NCBI RefSeq assembly: GCF_014645535.1
Contig: NZ_BMLX01000002.1
Coordinates: 1,025,990 to 1,089,989 of the forward strand
Length of the DNA: 64,000 nt
Direction: 5' to 3'
Source of the DNA: Silvimonas iriomotensis
GTDB taxonomy: Bacteria; Pseudomonadota; Gammaproteobacteria; Burkholderiales; Chitinibacteraceae
Shown here: positions 44,190 through 53,836 of the stretch, one piece after another
Position numbering within the stretch: the stretch's first letter is position 1
Layout: the number at the start of each line of letters is the position of its first letter
Made by a program: the position numbers and the translations under genes
The notes under the pieces: model-generated
Told to the model about the DNA's origin: nothing
What the model saw: only the letters and a program-made list of their open reading frames with translations
The model's database searches: none

Positions 44190-45134
44190 TTACTCCTTCA
44201 CAGGTGCCAGGGTTGGTGTTTTACAGAGAACACGGCTCAACTCGGCCACCTTGATCTCTTCATCCGATGCCGCCATCGACTGGCGACCCGCCATGTACTT
44301 GTGCAGCACAGCCGGGAACAGGCGCGGCTCGGCCAGCGTGTAGTACGCAGCAGGATTGTTTTCGCTCGGTGCGGTCAGGCCGATATAGGTCTGTGCATCC
44401 AGCGGCTTGCCAGTGGCCTTGACGTGGGCAACCCAGGCATTGAACTGCTCAGGTGTTTCGGTCGCGATGGCATTGAACTTCATGCCGGAGAAACCACCAC
44501 CGGAGTAGTTGGCCGAAATACCGTGATAGGTACCGGCTTCAGCTGCGGTCAGGTGCAGCTTGGTTTCCATGCCGGCCATGGCGTAAATCTGGCCACCCAG
44601 TTGCGGGATGAAGAACGAGTTCATCGCAGCATCAGAGGTAATGCGGAAATTCACCGGCGTGTCTTTCGGGAAGGCCAGTTCGTTCACCGAGGCGATACCC
44701 AGATCCGGGTAGATGAACAGCCATTTCCAGTTCAGCGAGACCACTTCGACGTTCACCGGGGCCACAGCGGACTCCAGCGGACGATACGGATCAAGCTTGT
44801 GGGTCGATTGCCAGGACAGCACGGACAGACCGGTCACGATGATGATCGGGATGATCCAGACCACGGCTTCGATCTTGCCGGAGTGCGACCACTTGGGCTT
44901 GTACTCGGCAGCGGTGTTGCTGGCGCGGTATTTCCACGCGAACACAAAGGTAAGGATGATGACCGGTACGACGACCAGCAGCATCAACACAGTGGCCGTG
45001 ATGATGAGGGATTTCTCGTCCGCGGCGATCTGGCCTTTCGGGTCGAGGATGCCCCCTTGGCATCCGGATAGAAGAATGGGCAACACCCCCCAGAGTCCCC
45101 GCCAGTTGCGGGCACGACCGATCAAGTTTGGCAT
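44190..45134 (-). CDS. cyoA: Cytochrome o ubiquinol oxidase subunit II
   Basis: 314 residues. A lipoprotein-type signal with LLSGC near residue 25, two membrane helices (LMLLVVVPVIILTFVFAW; AVVWIIPIIIVTGLSVLSW), then a cupredoxin-like domain that lacks Cu_A ligands, as in quinol oxidases (VEVVSLNWKWLFIYPDLGIA, NSFFIPQLGGQIYAMAGM). It is the first gene of cyoABCDE. The promoter should lie above 45134, but I could not fix its boxes. Confidence 0.97.
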   Translation of the reverse strand: MPNLIGRARNWRGLWGVLPILLSGCQGGILDPKGQIAADEKSLIITATVLMLLVVVPVIILTFVFAWKYRASNTAAEYKPKWSHSGKIEAVVWIIPIIIVTGLSVLSWQSTHKLDPYRPLESAVAPVNVEVVSLNWKWLFIYPDLGIASVNELAFPKDTPVNFRITSDAAMNSFFIPQLGGQIYAMAGMETKLHLTAAEAGTYHGISANYSGGGFSGMKFNAIATETPEQFNAWVAHVKATGKPLDAQTYIGLTAPSENNPAAYYTLAEPRLFPAVLHKYMAGRQSMAASDEEIKVAELSRVLCKTPTLAPVKE

Positions 45135-46000
45135 GCTGGTTCTAGTCAGAAAGAGTTACGGAAAACGGGCTTGCACGGGGCGTCCGCCGGCAAAAAGCCG
45201 TCGGTGCAAAATGGAGGACGAAACAGGAGTAACAGTGGTACGGGGATTGCGGGTTGGTCAGGCAACGGGCAGATCATTGTACTAGCTGCGCCACAGACAG
45301 GCAGATGAGCCTTAGCGACGCCGGCTACGTCTTGGTTTTTTTAGACGCGGGTTTACACATGCTTCGCACGTCAACCCAAAGGGAGAACGGGTCAAGTTGC
45401 GTATGCCACAGCAAGCGACTGGTATTACGGGCGCAACTATTAGATGAAAAAACTTGATTTTGAGCAAATGGTATTTGTACCGTTGCCGGGAAAGCGGAAT
45501 ATTGCCCTGGATGGCAGATCGCCCGCATTGGCCCAAAGCATTCTTCAAGCTTTCGGCAAGACTTCCGGCACGGCAAAAGAAGCACCCAAATCCGGGAAAG
45601 GCAAACCCGTCACCCGCCCTTCCGGTTTTTGATCGGAATCGTCAGATGCAGCAAACACGCATCGATCTTTCCGCAACTTCCTGCAAAAAACGCCAGCGCA
45701 AAAATCTGCCCGATTCGCTTGCTGCTGCGCGTTGATTTGACTGCCCCAAAATGACGCTGCCCGACGAACGGCAGGTTCCTGACAAACCTGAAAATCAGCG
45801 ACCGCCTAAAAAACAGGCAACCCCGCTGAAAAAGTGATGCTGCAAAGCAACAGCACTTTGGTTTGCGTCCTCTCAAGGCTGGCCCTTCAAGACCATGCTA
45901 ACGCAATTTTTGTTCCCGGCAATAGTTTCGGGCCATCCCGATCTTTTTCAATAGCAAAGATCAGCATGGCCCGAAAAAAACACGGCAAAGCGCGAATGCG
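45135..46000. other. 866-bp region upstream of cyoA and downstream of the glucanase gene
   Basis: It holds the cyo promoter region on the minus strand. A 62-codon plus-strand frame at 45444-45632 (MKKLDFEQMVFVPLPGKRN) starts at an ATG but has no clear ribosome-binding site or family, so I do not call it. The only strong structure is the hairpin at 45926-45976. Confidence 0.4.
45926..45976. repeat. Two-tier hairpin downstream of the glucanase gene
   Basis: Outer stem TTTCGGGCCAT (45926-45936) with ATGGCCCGAAA (45966-45976), a symmetric 3-by-3 internal loop, then inner stem GATCTTT (45940-45946) with AAAGATC (45956-45962). It lies 24 bp after the stop at 46001. There is no T-run on the distal side for either strand, so it may protect the 3' end instead of being a classical terminator. 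Confidence 0.65.
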
Positions 46001-47905
46001 TTACCAGCCGACCGTAATCGTCGCCACAGTCGGGTTGGCCCCGATCAGCGATGAACTGAAGCCGCGCACGTCGTCATAAGAGAACCCGTAAGACAACTGA
46101 TCAATACTGTGCGCATGCCAGAACTGCGCATAGTAGTTGGTCGGGGCGGCGCTGTAGAACGCGCCGGCGTTGTCCCAGACCGCCGGGTTTTCTGCCACGT
46201 GACGGTTCATGGCGGCGGCCAGTTGTGCCTGGATCTGCAATTGCTTGGCCGTCGGGACACCGGCCGCAGCATTGCTGGCGTCGTTGAATACGCCATTACC
46301 CAGCAACACCTCGGATGTCGTCGGCATGTGGTTGATGTAATAGGTGCCGGCGCTGTCGGTGAACACAAACTGGCCGTTGACCACATGACCGGTAAACGTG
46401 CCCTGCGCGTCTGTAAACACCAGTGGCTGGCTGGCGTACTGGCTCCAGATGGCCTGGATGTAGCTATCCAGATAAGTGCTGTACGCGCCGCCCGCACCAA
46501 ACCCGCCATGCGCCGGCGCAACAATCCGGTACGGCGCCTGCACGGTGGCCAGTTGCGAGAACGGTGCCGGCGTCTGGGCAGCAAACGCCTGGAACAGCGC
46601 GGCGCGGGTTTCGGTTTCGCCCACGGTCTGATCCGTACCGCCCTGCCCTTGCAGGCGCAGCAGCACCGGGAAGCCGAACTGATCCACCCGCGTGGTGTTG
46701 CCAAAGAAACTGGCCGCGCTGACATCCATCTCGATGAAGTCAAAGATCACATTGCTGTTGGGGTCGGTCGGGTTATCAATGTTGGGGCCGGTATACCCCG
46801 TGGCCGGGCTGCCCACGGCGGACATGAACATCGGACTGCCGACGCTGAGGTAAATCCGCGCCGAGGTGATCGCCGGGACCGTGACCGATTTGCACTGCGA
46901 CAGCGGAATCGAATAGTTGGCGTAGCTCTGACCACCCTTGGTCTGGGCGTTGTTGTCGGCAGTCGACATCGGGATCAGCGCGCCGGCACAGTTCACATGC
47001 ACATAGCCCTGGGTGGCCGGGTCTTTGCCAACCATGGTCCAGTAGACCTGGCTATCGGCATAAGCGCCGTTGGTGCCATTCACAAGGTTGAAGGTGGTCC
47101 CGGCCGCCGGGAACACCACGCCGCCGGAAGGCGACGGCGTTGGTGTGGGCGTCGGTGTCGGTGTCGGCGTGGCCGTGCTGTAGGTCAGCGTTTGCGCCGG
47201 GGTATCGGCCGCAGAACCATTGGCCTGGCCGATGGTAAACCAGTAATTCACCGTCGCGCCATTGGCCACACCGGTGATCTGGTACGTATTGTTGGTGCCG
47301 CTATTGCTCATGCGTACGTTGGCCTGACCGCCACCATTGACGCTGTAATGCAGATCAGCCCAGCTGCCGCCATTGGCATAGAACGCCACCACCCCGCCGC
47401 TGAGCGCATTGGCGCCATAGGTTGCAGCTGGCGTGGGCGCAGGTGTCGGCGCGGGCGTTGGAGCCGGTGTTGGGGCCGGCGTCGGCGTGGGGGTCGGTAC
47501 CGGGGTGGGTGCCGGGGTTGGCGTGGGCGCGCTGTAGGTGAACTGGGCCCAGGCGGTATCCTGCGCCGACCCGTCACTCTGGCCCACCGTGAAGAAATAG
47601 CGGACCACCGCGCCGGCCGGGATGCCCGTCACCGTGTAGCTGTTGTTGGTGCCGCTATTGCCCATGCGGATGTTCATCTGCGCACCGCCATTCACGGTGT
47701 AGTGCAGATCGGCCCAGACGCCGCCGTTGGCATAAAACTGCACCGAACCGCCCGCCAGCGCGGTATAGCCGCTACTGACCGACGCGGCCATGGCCGTTGG
47801 CGCAACCAGCGTGGCCACCAGGGGCAACGGTGCAGCCACCAGACCGGCCAGCAGCAGCGCCAGCGTACGTTGTTTACTCAGCAAAAACCGGGGTTGATTT
47901 GGCAT
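46001..47905 (-). CDS. Secreted GH64 beta-1,3-glucanase with two CBM56 modules
   Basis: 634 residues. Signal peptide to about residue 40 ([15 protein letters not shown]...PTAMA). CBM56-like beta-1,3-glucan-binding modules lie at about 42-124 and 163-243 ([39 protein letters not shown]), each followed by a Pro-Thr linker. The catalytic GH64 domain spans about 262-634, with the expected acid pair Glu392 (FDFIEMDV) and Asp408 (RVDQFGFP), 16 residues apart as in laminaripentaose-producing enzymes. It should degrade fungal or algal beta-1,3-glucan outside the cell. GGAG six bases before the ATG at 47905 favours this start over 47917. Confidence 0.9.
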   Translation of the reverse strand: MPNQPRFLLSKQRTLALLLAGLVAAPLPLVATLVAPTAMAASVSSGYTALAGGSVQFYANGGVWADLHYTVNGGAQMNIRMGNSGTNNSYTVTGIPAGAVVRYFFTVGQSDGSAQDTAWAQFTYSAPTPTPAPTPVPTPTPTPAPTPAPTPAPTPAPTPAATYGANALSGGVVAFYANGGSWADLHYSVNGGGQANVRMSNSGTNNTYQITGVANGATVNYWFTIGQANGSAADTPAQTLTYSTATPTPTPTPTPTPSPSGGVVFPAAGTTFNLVNGTNGAYADSQVYWTMVGKDPATQGYVHVNCAGALIPMSTADNNAQTKGGQSYANYSIPLSQCKSVTVPAITSARIYLSVGSPMFMSAVGSPATGYTGPNIDNPTDPNSNVIFDFIEMDVSAASFFGNTTRVDQFGFPVLLRLQGQGGTDQTVGETETRAALFQAFAAQTPAPFSQLATVQAPYRIVAPAHGGFGAGGAYSTYLDSYIQAIWSQYASQPLVFTDAQGTFTGHVVNGQFVFTDSAGTYYINHMPTTSEVLLGNGVFNDASNAAAGVPTAKQLQIQAQLAAAMNRHVAENPAVWDNAGAFYSAAPTNYYAQFWHAHSIDQLSYGFSYDDVRGFSSSLIGANPTVATITVGW

Positions 47906-48466
47906 GAGGCTCTCCATCCTGTCCCGTTGATACGGGTTTTGAAATGGATTTCATGCTCTAGCGATGCGGCCCGTCACTCAAGTAAAGTCTTTCCCCTACG
48001 CTACAAATAATTTACCACCAACTGACAAGCAAACATGCGGTTTGCAACCGGTTGCGGTTTTTCATCGTCCGCCGCGCCCGGCTGACAAACGTGCACCAGT
48101 GGCCCCTGACCGGTAGTGCATCGCACGCACCACTGTGGTGCCAATCCCGACCAAAGGGCCGTGCAGCCTGGGTTTGCCGCCGCCTGGCATATCATGATTT
48201 GCTGTCAGACCAGCCTGCCTGCCGGGTCAATTGCCCAATTTTCCGGATGGAAATGACCGGCCATGGCACTCCCATCGTCCATCGCTCAGCGCAGCTCATC
48301 TGGGCCCGCAAAGCTGACAACTCCTTTCATCGATTGACACGGCTTGTTGCAGTGCGCAAACCGCAATGACTTGCTATCGATAAGAAGAATGCAGGTTCAG
48401 CGTTATGTATGGTGCATCGCACAAAGCTGATCAGTTGCTTCATCCCTGGTTTCATGGTGCAGCCCG
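47906..48466. other. 561-bp divergent intergenic region
   Basis: It separates the glucanase gene (minus) from the acyltransferase gene (plus) and should hold both promoters. Short frames such as 48052-48369 have no family character. No palindrome or hairpin stands out. Confidence 0.35.
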
Positions 48467-49654
48467 ATGACCCAGCCAGCCCCAGTCGCATCCCCCAATC
48501 TGCGCATTCCGGAAATCAACGGCTTGCGCGGGCTGGCCATCATGGCGGTGGTCTGGCACCACCTGAGCATTGCCCTGGCGTTTCACCCGCCTGCGATATT
48601 CGGCGTGTCTTCCGGCATGTTTTTGATCAATGGCTGGACTGGCGTCAATCTCTTTTTCATGTTGTCCGGATTCGTTCTCTATCTGCCTTATGCGGCGCAG
48701 AAAAGGCAGATCACCACGCAGGCGGACGCCTGGACTTTCTACAAGCACCGGTTTTTCCGCTTGATCCCGCTGTATTACCTGGTTTCCATCTCGACGCTGG
48801 TGTTGTGCGGCCGGCTGGCCGAGCCGCACTTTCGCATCTTGCGCGAAGCGGCCACCGTTGCAACCCTGACCTTCCCGTTCTTGCCCGGCACCTTTGTGCC
48901 CACCTCCAACTGGGCCTTGTGGTCGATCGGGACTGAAATGCTGTTCAGCCTGGTTTTCCCCTTGCTGGCCCTGCTGATCGCGCGGCGAGGCATCTGGCCC
49001 GTGCTGGTTTGCGTCTTGCTGTTTTCGCTCAGCGTGCGCGGCATCCGCATGCTTGATCCGCCAGACAAAGGGCCGGACTGGATCTCAGACGCCCTCTTGC
49101 TGGGCCGGCTGGATGAATTTGTCATCGGCATGGCGCTTGCTTCCGCCTATGTGCATCGCACCTGCTTGCGTTGGCCCACGCTGTTTTCCGGCACACTGTC
49201 GGCCGTCTTGCTGCTCATTGGCTGGTACGGGTATGAGCAATGCATTAATCGCGCGGTCAATTTCGAATGGAAGGCGATACTGGACAATGTATTCGACCTG
49301 GGCCTGGCGCTATTGCTGATGATGGTGCTCAACGGCGCGCCCTCGCTGCGCTTTTTACGCTGGCGGGTGCTGCAACTGCCCGGCATGGCCTGCTACAGCA
49401 TCTATCTGTGGCACTTGCCGGTCATGAACGCACTGGGCCTGTTCAAGGGCAATACCCAACCCGTGTTCATTGTGACGGCGATACTGGGCACGCTTTTCCT
49501 GGCCGCGCTCACTTACCGGTTTATCGAGTTCCGGGCCGCGCCAGACTGGCGGGCGCTGTTTCTGGTCGGGCCGTACGCGCCGGCACTCACCACCGCAGCG
49601 TCTACCCCGGCCTTGCATGATGCGGCCTTGCAGCCCTCCCGCCAGATCGGCTGA
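48467..49654 (+). CDS. Acyltransferase 3 family membrane protein (OafA/YrhL type)
   Basis: 395 residues with about ten membrane helices. The family opening RIPEINGLRGLAIMAVVWHHL carries the catalytic-type Arg and His. FFMLSGFVLYL, YKHRFFRLIPLYYLV and WALWSIGTEMLFSLVFPLL (Glu) follow, and YSIYLWHLPVMNALG comes late. Members transfer acetyl or other acyl groups to surface polysaccharides, antibiotics or lipids. The substrate is unknown and no glycan gene cluster is adjacent. The ribosome-binding site is weak. Confidence 0.88.
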   Translation: MTQPAPVASPNLRIPEINGLRGLAIMAVVWHHLSIALAFHPPAIFGVSSGMFLINGWTGVNLFFMLSGFVLYLPYAAQKRQITTQADAWTFYKHRFFRLIPLYYLVSISTLVLCGRLAEPHFRILREAATVATLTFPFLPGTFVPTSNWALWSIGTEMLFSLVFPLLALLIARRGIWPVLVCVLLFSLSVRGIRMLDPPDKGPDWISDALLLGRLDEFVIGMALASAYVHRTCLRWPTLFSGTLSAVLLLIGWYGYEQCINRAVNFEWKAILDNVFDLGLALLLMMVLNGAPSLRFLRWRVLQLPGMACYSIYLWHLPVMNALGLFKGNTQPVFIVTAILGTLFLAALTYRFIEFRAAPDWRALFLVGPYAPALTTAASTPALHDAALQPSRQIG

Positions 49655-49655
49655 C

Positions 49656-49919
49656 TTAGCGGCGGCGGGGCGATTTCTTCCAGTAGCCAAATTCGTCTGC
49701 GTAGACTTCCATGTCGATATCCGCCACCCGCGCCTGCATCTGTTCCTGGGCCGCCCGCACGCCCTTGTTGTACAGGCTGGGACCGATTTCCTGCACAAAA
49801 AAGGTCAGCAAACCGGCGATTTCCAGATTGCCGACGTCCAGCTCCAGTTCATCGCGCAGATATTTTTCCAGCGAATCGAGCGCCGCTTTGTGGGCGTCCT
49901 TGTCCAGTTCCATACTCAT
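49656..49919 (-). CDS. DUF2164-family small protein
   Basis: About 87 residues (MSMELDKDAHKAAL), with SLEKYLRDELELDVGNLEIAGLLTFFVQ and the conserved GPSLYNKGV turn of DUF2164, then a basic end. Function unknown; cytosolic by composition. The frame is open to 49955, but the first 12 residues (MARRAALQTDSS) are unlike the family; the ATG at 49919 is preferred. It ends one base from the acyltransferase stop, tail to tail. Confidence 0.8.
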   Translation of the reverse strand: MSMELDKDAHKAALDSLEKYLRDELELDVGNLEIAGLLTFFVQEIGPSLYNKGVRAAQEQMQARVADIDMEVYADEFGYWKKSPRRR

Positions 49920-50009
49920 GCTGCTGTCCGTTTGTAGGGCGGCGCGGCGCGCCATGACTCACATGCTATGTTGAGACAAGGCAGTTCACCACCGCATTGT
50001 GGCCAGGAT

Positions 50010-50714
50010 ATGCAAAGAGACATCCCCCTGCAAGGCGCGCGCAACGTGCGCGATCTGGGCGGCTTGCACAGCCGCACCGGGCGTACTTTGCGCACTCACC
50101 GGTTTGTACGTGCCGATAGTCTGGAGGCACTGCACGCGATCGACGTGATCCAGTTGCTCGATTATGGCGTGCGCATGGATATCGACCTGCGCGGCCAGCG
50201 GGAGCGGCGTCAATGGGGCGACGCCTTAAGCCGCGTGGCAGAAATCCAGTACGCGCCGATCTCCTTGCTGGACGGGCTGGACCAGCATCTGGACAACGTC
50301 CCCGCCAGCCTTGGCACGCTGTATGTGGATGTCTTGCGCTATTGCCGGCACGGCTTCCTGGCTATTTTCCGGCAGATACTCTCGCAGCCGGAAGGATGCG
50401 TCTTGTTTCATTGCTCTGCCGGCAAGGATCGCACCGGTATGGTGGCGGCATTGCTGCTGAATCTAGCGGGCGTGCCGGATGAAGACATCATTGCCGACTA
50501 CACCCGCAGCGCCACCAATCTGCACCTGGCGCTGGCGCAATTTGGCGAACAGAACGCGCCCGAGCTGCGCCATCTATTGGGGGCCGAGCCCGAACACATG
50601 GTGATGTTCCTGGACCATCTACGCCGTCACTACGACGGTGCCGTCGGTTATCTGACCCTGATCGGGCTTGATCCATCGGAAATCGGCAGCCTGCGCGCCA
50701 GCATGTTTGACTAA
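50010..50714 (+). CDS. Protein-tyrosine/serine phosphatase-like (Tyr_phosphatase3)
   Basis: 234 residues. IPLQGARNVRDLGGLHSRTGRTLRTHRFVRADSL is the family N-terminus. The Cys-loop HCSAGKDRTG carries the catalytic Cys and Arg. It resembles proteobacterial phosphatases and the lipid phosphatase LipA of Listeria, which act on phosphotyrosine or phosphoinositides. There is no signal peptide, so it is cytoplasmic. The ATG at 50010 has AGGA four bases upstream and fits better than 49968. Confidence 0.88.
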   Translation: MQRDIPLQGARNVRDLGGLHSRTGRTLRTHRFVRADSLEALHAIDVIQLLDYGVRMDIDLRGQRERRQWGDALSRVAEIQYAPISLLDGLDQHLDNVPASLGTLYVDVLRYCRHGFLAIFRQILSQPEGCVLFHCSAGKDRTGMVAALLLNLAGVPDEDIIADYTRSATNLHLALAQFGEQNAPELRHLLGAEPEHMVMFLDHLRRHYDGAVGYLTLIGLDPSEIGSLRASMFD

Positions 50715-50732
50715 GGTTCGGGCTGTCTGACC

Positions 50733-51635
50733 CTAAGCCCCGCCAGGGCGGCGCAGGCGTTCCATCCACCAGCGCAAGGCCGGACCCACCGGCTGCCCGA
50801 TGCGCGTCGCCACGTGCATGGCCAGCTGCATGCCGCCCTTGGGCTGCATATCCAGCGGCAGCGCCACCAGCCGTCCGGCCGCCAGATCATCCTCCACCCA
50901 ATGGATCGGCATATAGCCCCAGCCCATCGACGCCAGCAGCATGGCGTGTTTGACGCCCAGGTCTGACAAACGCCAGGTGGTGGATGAGATCACGCCATAG
51001 TCGCGCCCTTCAGTCAGGGCACTGCGGTCAGTCAGCACCAGTTGCACATGTTCTTGCAGCGTGGCGCGGTCGAGCGCGCCGGCATATTTGACCAGCGGAT
51101 GATCGGGTGAGGCCACAGCCAGCACGCGGATCGGCGGCATGGAGAACCCGTCCAGCCCGGGTGGCAGTTCAGGCAAGGTGGCCAGAATGCCCAGTTGTGC
51201 GCTGCCCGCCAGCACACGCTCTGCCACTGCGCCCAGCGCTTCTACATACAGCCGGAACGTGACACTGGGAAAGGTCGCCCGAAAGTCATTCAGACAATCG
51301 AGCAAGCGCGACAAGGGAAAATACACATCCACCGCCAGCGCCAGCTCGGCCTCCAGCCCGTGTTCGATGGCGCTCGCCCTCGCCTGCAGCCGGTCTACCC
51401 GCTCCAGGATGGCGTGCGCATCGCCCAGCAGCGCCTCGCCGGTCGGCGTGAGTTTGGGCCGGTACTGGCTGCGATCAAACAGCACAATGCCCAATTGCTG
51501 CTCCAGCGTGGCCACGGTGTAGCTCACCGCAGACTGGGTGCGGCCAATCGCTTTGGCGGCCCCGAGAAAACTGCCGGCGCGGACTACTTCGGCAAAGACG
51601 CGCAGCTGTTCCAGTGAAATGCGTTCCAGGTTCAT
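50733..51635 (-). CDS. LysR-family transcriptional regulator
   Basis: 300 residues: an N-terminal winged HTH (LRVFAEVVRAGSFLGAAKAIGRTQSAVSYTVATLEQQLG) and a LysR substrate-binding domain. It is divergent from the two pirin genes, with the 172-bp region between holding a T-N11-A-type site (51646-51664). By LysR custom it probably controls the pirin gene next to it and represses itself. The effector is unknown. Confidence 0.92.
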   Translation of the reverse strand: MNLERISLEQLRVFAEVVRAGSFLGAAKAIGRTQSAVSYTVATLEQQLGIVLFDRSQYRPKLTPTGEALLGDAHAILERVDRLQARASAIEHGLEAELALAVDVYFPLSRLLDCLNDFRATFPSVTFRLYVEALGAVAERVLAGSAQLGILATLPELPPGLDGFSMPPIRVLAVASPDHPLVKYAGALDRATLQEHVQLVLTDRSALTEGRDYGVISSTTWRLSDLGVKHAMLLASMGWGYMPIHWVEDDLAAGRLVALPLDMQPKGGMQLAMHVATRIGQPVGPALRWWMERLRRPGGA

Positions 51636-51645
51636 GCGTCAAACA

Positions 51646-51664
51646 ATATCAAATAATTTTATAT
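51646..51664. promoter_or_regulatory. Candidate LysR-binding site
   Basis: ATATCAAATAATTTTATAT is a near-palindrome containing T-N11-A, 10 bp upstream of the LysR gene start and about 145 bp upstream of the pirin start. Confidence 0.4.
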
Positions 51665-51807
51665 AGATCACAAAAAGATCACCCGTTTCTTCGATGATCA
51701 GCCCGGCCTAAGATGCACTCATCGCCACACGGACAGTGTGGGCTGCGCAGTGCCAGACCCGATGCCATCGCACAGGCTCACCGCGCCAGACAACAGGAGA
51801 ACACATC

Positions 51808-52677
51808 ATGAACAACACCCTGCAACTCCCGGCCGTCACCCGCTCACGTGAAGTGGAGCGCCTGGTCAACGGCATCCCGACCACTGACGGCGCAGGGGTG
51901 CGCCTGACCCGTGTGTTGACGCACGATCTGCAACGCCGGCTGGACCCGTTCCTGATGCTGGACGCGTTCCGCTCAGACAACCCGGACGACTACATTGCCG
52001 GCTTCCCGTCGCACCCGCACCGGGGTTTCGAGACCGTGACCTATATGCTTAACGGCCGCATGCGCCATCGCGACAATGCCGGCAACGAGGGCTTGCTGAC
52101 CGAAGGCGGCGTGCAATGGATGACGGCCGGTCGCGGCATCGTGCATAGCGAGATCCCGGAGCAGCAAGACGGCTTGATGGAAGGCTTCCAGCTGTGGGTG
52201 AACCTGCCGGGCAAGAACAAGATGACTGCGCCGTGGTATCGCGATATCCCGGCCGGCGACATTCCGGTGCGTGACCTTGGCAACGGCGCTTCGCTCAAGC
52301 TGATCTCGGGCCTTGTGGCCGGCGTCGCCGGGGCAATCACCCGTGACGATACCGAGCCGTTCTACGCCGACCTCGTTATTCCGGCCGGGCAAAGTGTCAG
52401 CCTGCCGCTGCAGGCCAGCCACAACGCGTTTGTCTATGTTTACCGGGGCGAAGCCAGCATTGGTGGCCGCGTGGTGAAGTCTGCCCAGATGGGTTTGCTC
52501 AACAACGCGGCAGAGGCCGATGGCGTGACGATCACGGCCGGCGCTGTAGAGACACGTCTGATTGCGCTTTCTGGCAAGCCGCTGGCCGAACCGATCGTGC
52601 AGTGGGGGCCGTTCGTGATGAACTCGCGTGAGCAGGTAGAACAGGCCATCCTCGACTACCAGGCCGGCCGCTTCTGA
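51808..52677 (+). CDS. Pirin-family protein (first of two)
   Basis: 289 residues, a bicupin. The metal site of the N-terminal cupin reads FPSHPHRGFETVTYML with later HRDNAGNEG and TAGRGIVHSEIP, giving the three His and one Glu of pirins with quercetinase activity. Bacterial pirins may be quercetin dioxygenases or redox-linked regulators. The start has AACAGGAGA upstream. It is divergent from the LysR gene, and a second pirin follows after 177 bp. Confidence 0.9.
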   Translation: MNNTLQLPAVTRSREVERLVNGIPTTDGAGVRLTRVLTHDLQRRLDPFLMLDAFRSDNPDDYIAGFPSHPHRGFETVTYMLNGRMRHRDNAGNEGLLTEGGVQWMTAGRGIVHSEIPEQQDGLMEGFQLWVNLPGKNKMTAPWYRDIPAGDIPVRDLGNGASLKLISGLVAGVAGAITRDDTEPFYADLVIPAGQSVSLPLQASHNAFVYVYRGEASIGGRVVKSAQMGLLNNAAEADGVTITAGAVETRLIALSGKPLAEPIVQWGPFVMNSREQVEQAILDYQAGRF

Positions 52678-52854
52678 TGCGGCGTACACGCCAGCAGCCC
52701 GGGTTGCTGGCGTGCCGGAGCACTGACCGCTGAACACAAGACAAAACGATACAGGCCCGGCTTGGTGTTCCCCGTGCCGCCAGGCCATATTGATAGCAAC
52801 TGAACCTCACCAGCGCCGGGCGCCCGCCCGGCGTTGCCCTGTCTGGAGACCCCG

Positions 52855-53733
52855 ATGTCCGAGTTGATCCATATTGCCGGCCGCGCCGAAACCGTGGGCG
52901 GCTTGCCGATCTCGCGCCTGTTGCCGGCCGTTCAACGCCGCGCCGTCGGGCCGTTCGTGTTTGTTGATCATATCGGCCCGGCCGAACTGGCGCCCGGTCA
53001 GGGGCTGGATGTGCCGCCGCATCCGCATATCGGGCTGGCGACCGTGACTTATCTGTTTGAAGGCATCCAGCTGCATCGCGACACGCTGGGCAATGAGGTG
53101 CTGATTGAACCGGGCGATATCAACCTGATGACCGCCGGCCGCGGCATTGCCCACGCTGAGCGCACCCCGGCCAACGCGCGCAACGGCGGCAAGCTGCATG
53201 GCGTGCAAACCTGGATTGCCCTGCCGCGCCCGCTGGAACAGTGCTCGCCACATTTTGAGCATTACCCGGAACAACAACTGCCGCGGATTAACCGTGACGG
53301 TGTGCAGATCCATTTGCTGATTGGCCAGTTGTTCGGGCATATCTCCCCGGTCGCGGTCGAATCACCCACCATTTATGCCGTCCTTGATCTGGCACCCGGC
53401 GCCAGCATCAGCATTCCGGCCGATTACGCAGAACGGGCGCTGATGCTGATCCATGGCGAAGCGCATGCAGATAACAGCGTGCTGGCGGTGAACGAGCTGG
53501 TGCTTTTGCCGCAGACCGGCGATACACAGATCACCGCCACGCAGGCCACGCGCGTCTTGCTGCTTGGTGGCGCGCCGCTGGATGGGCCGCGTACGCTGTG
53601 GTGGAACTTTGTCGCCAGCGACCGCGAACTGATCGAGGCCGCCAAGGTGGCCTGGCAAGAAGACCGCTTCGGCCATATCCCCAACGAGACCGAACGCCTG
53701 CCCTTGCCGATCAAACGGCTGAGTGCAGATTGA
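52855..53733 (+). CDS. Pirin-family protein (second of two)
   Basis: 292 residues. The cupin metal site is present as VPPHPHIGLATVTYLFEG, QLHRDTLGNEV and TAGRGIAHAERTP. It is only partly similar to the first pirin, so the pair is not a recent duplication. The GGAG before the ATG at 52855 favours this start over 52834. It is probably expressed with or after the first pirin. Confidence 0.9.
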   Translation: MSELIHIAGRAETVGGLPISRLLPAVQRRAVGPFVFVDHIGPAELAPGQGLDVPPHPHIGLATVTYLFEGIQLHRDTLGNEVLIEPGDINLMTAGRGIAHAERTPANARNGGKLHGVQTWIALPRPLEQCSPHFEHYPEQQLPRINRDGVQIHLLIGQLFGHISPVAVESPTIYAVLDLAPGASISIPADYAERALMLIHGEAHADNSVLAVNELVLLPQTGDTQITATQATRVLLLGGAPLDGPRTLWWNFVASDRELIEAAKVAWQEDRFGHIPNETERLPLPIKRLSAD

Positions 53734-53836
53734 GCCGCATCAGGCCATAGCCCCTGGCCAGGCCGCCCGCGCCGGGTACAATGGGTGGGGCGTCACGCCA
53801 CCGTGACGCCCTCGCCTTTTTTGACGGGACCCAGGC

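Noticed and set aside
42570..45071. Plus-strand frames of 340 and 402 codons
   Set aside because: Antisense to cyoB and cyoA; composition typical of mirror frames.
47100..47530. Short tandem GGCGTCGGTGTC-like repeats, first suspected as a CRISPR or VNTR array
   Set aside because: They encode the two Pro-Thr linkers of the glucanase and have no unique spacers. No CRISPR array was seen anywhere in the window.
46109..48010. Plus-strand frame of 633 codons
   Set aside because: Antisense to the GH64 gene, low-complexity Arg/Gly, driven by the Pro-Thr linker repeats.
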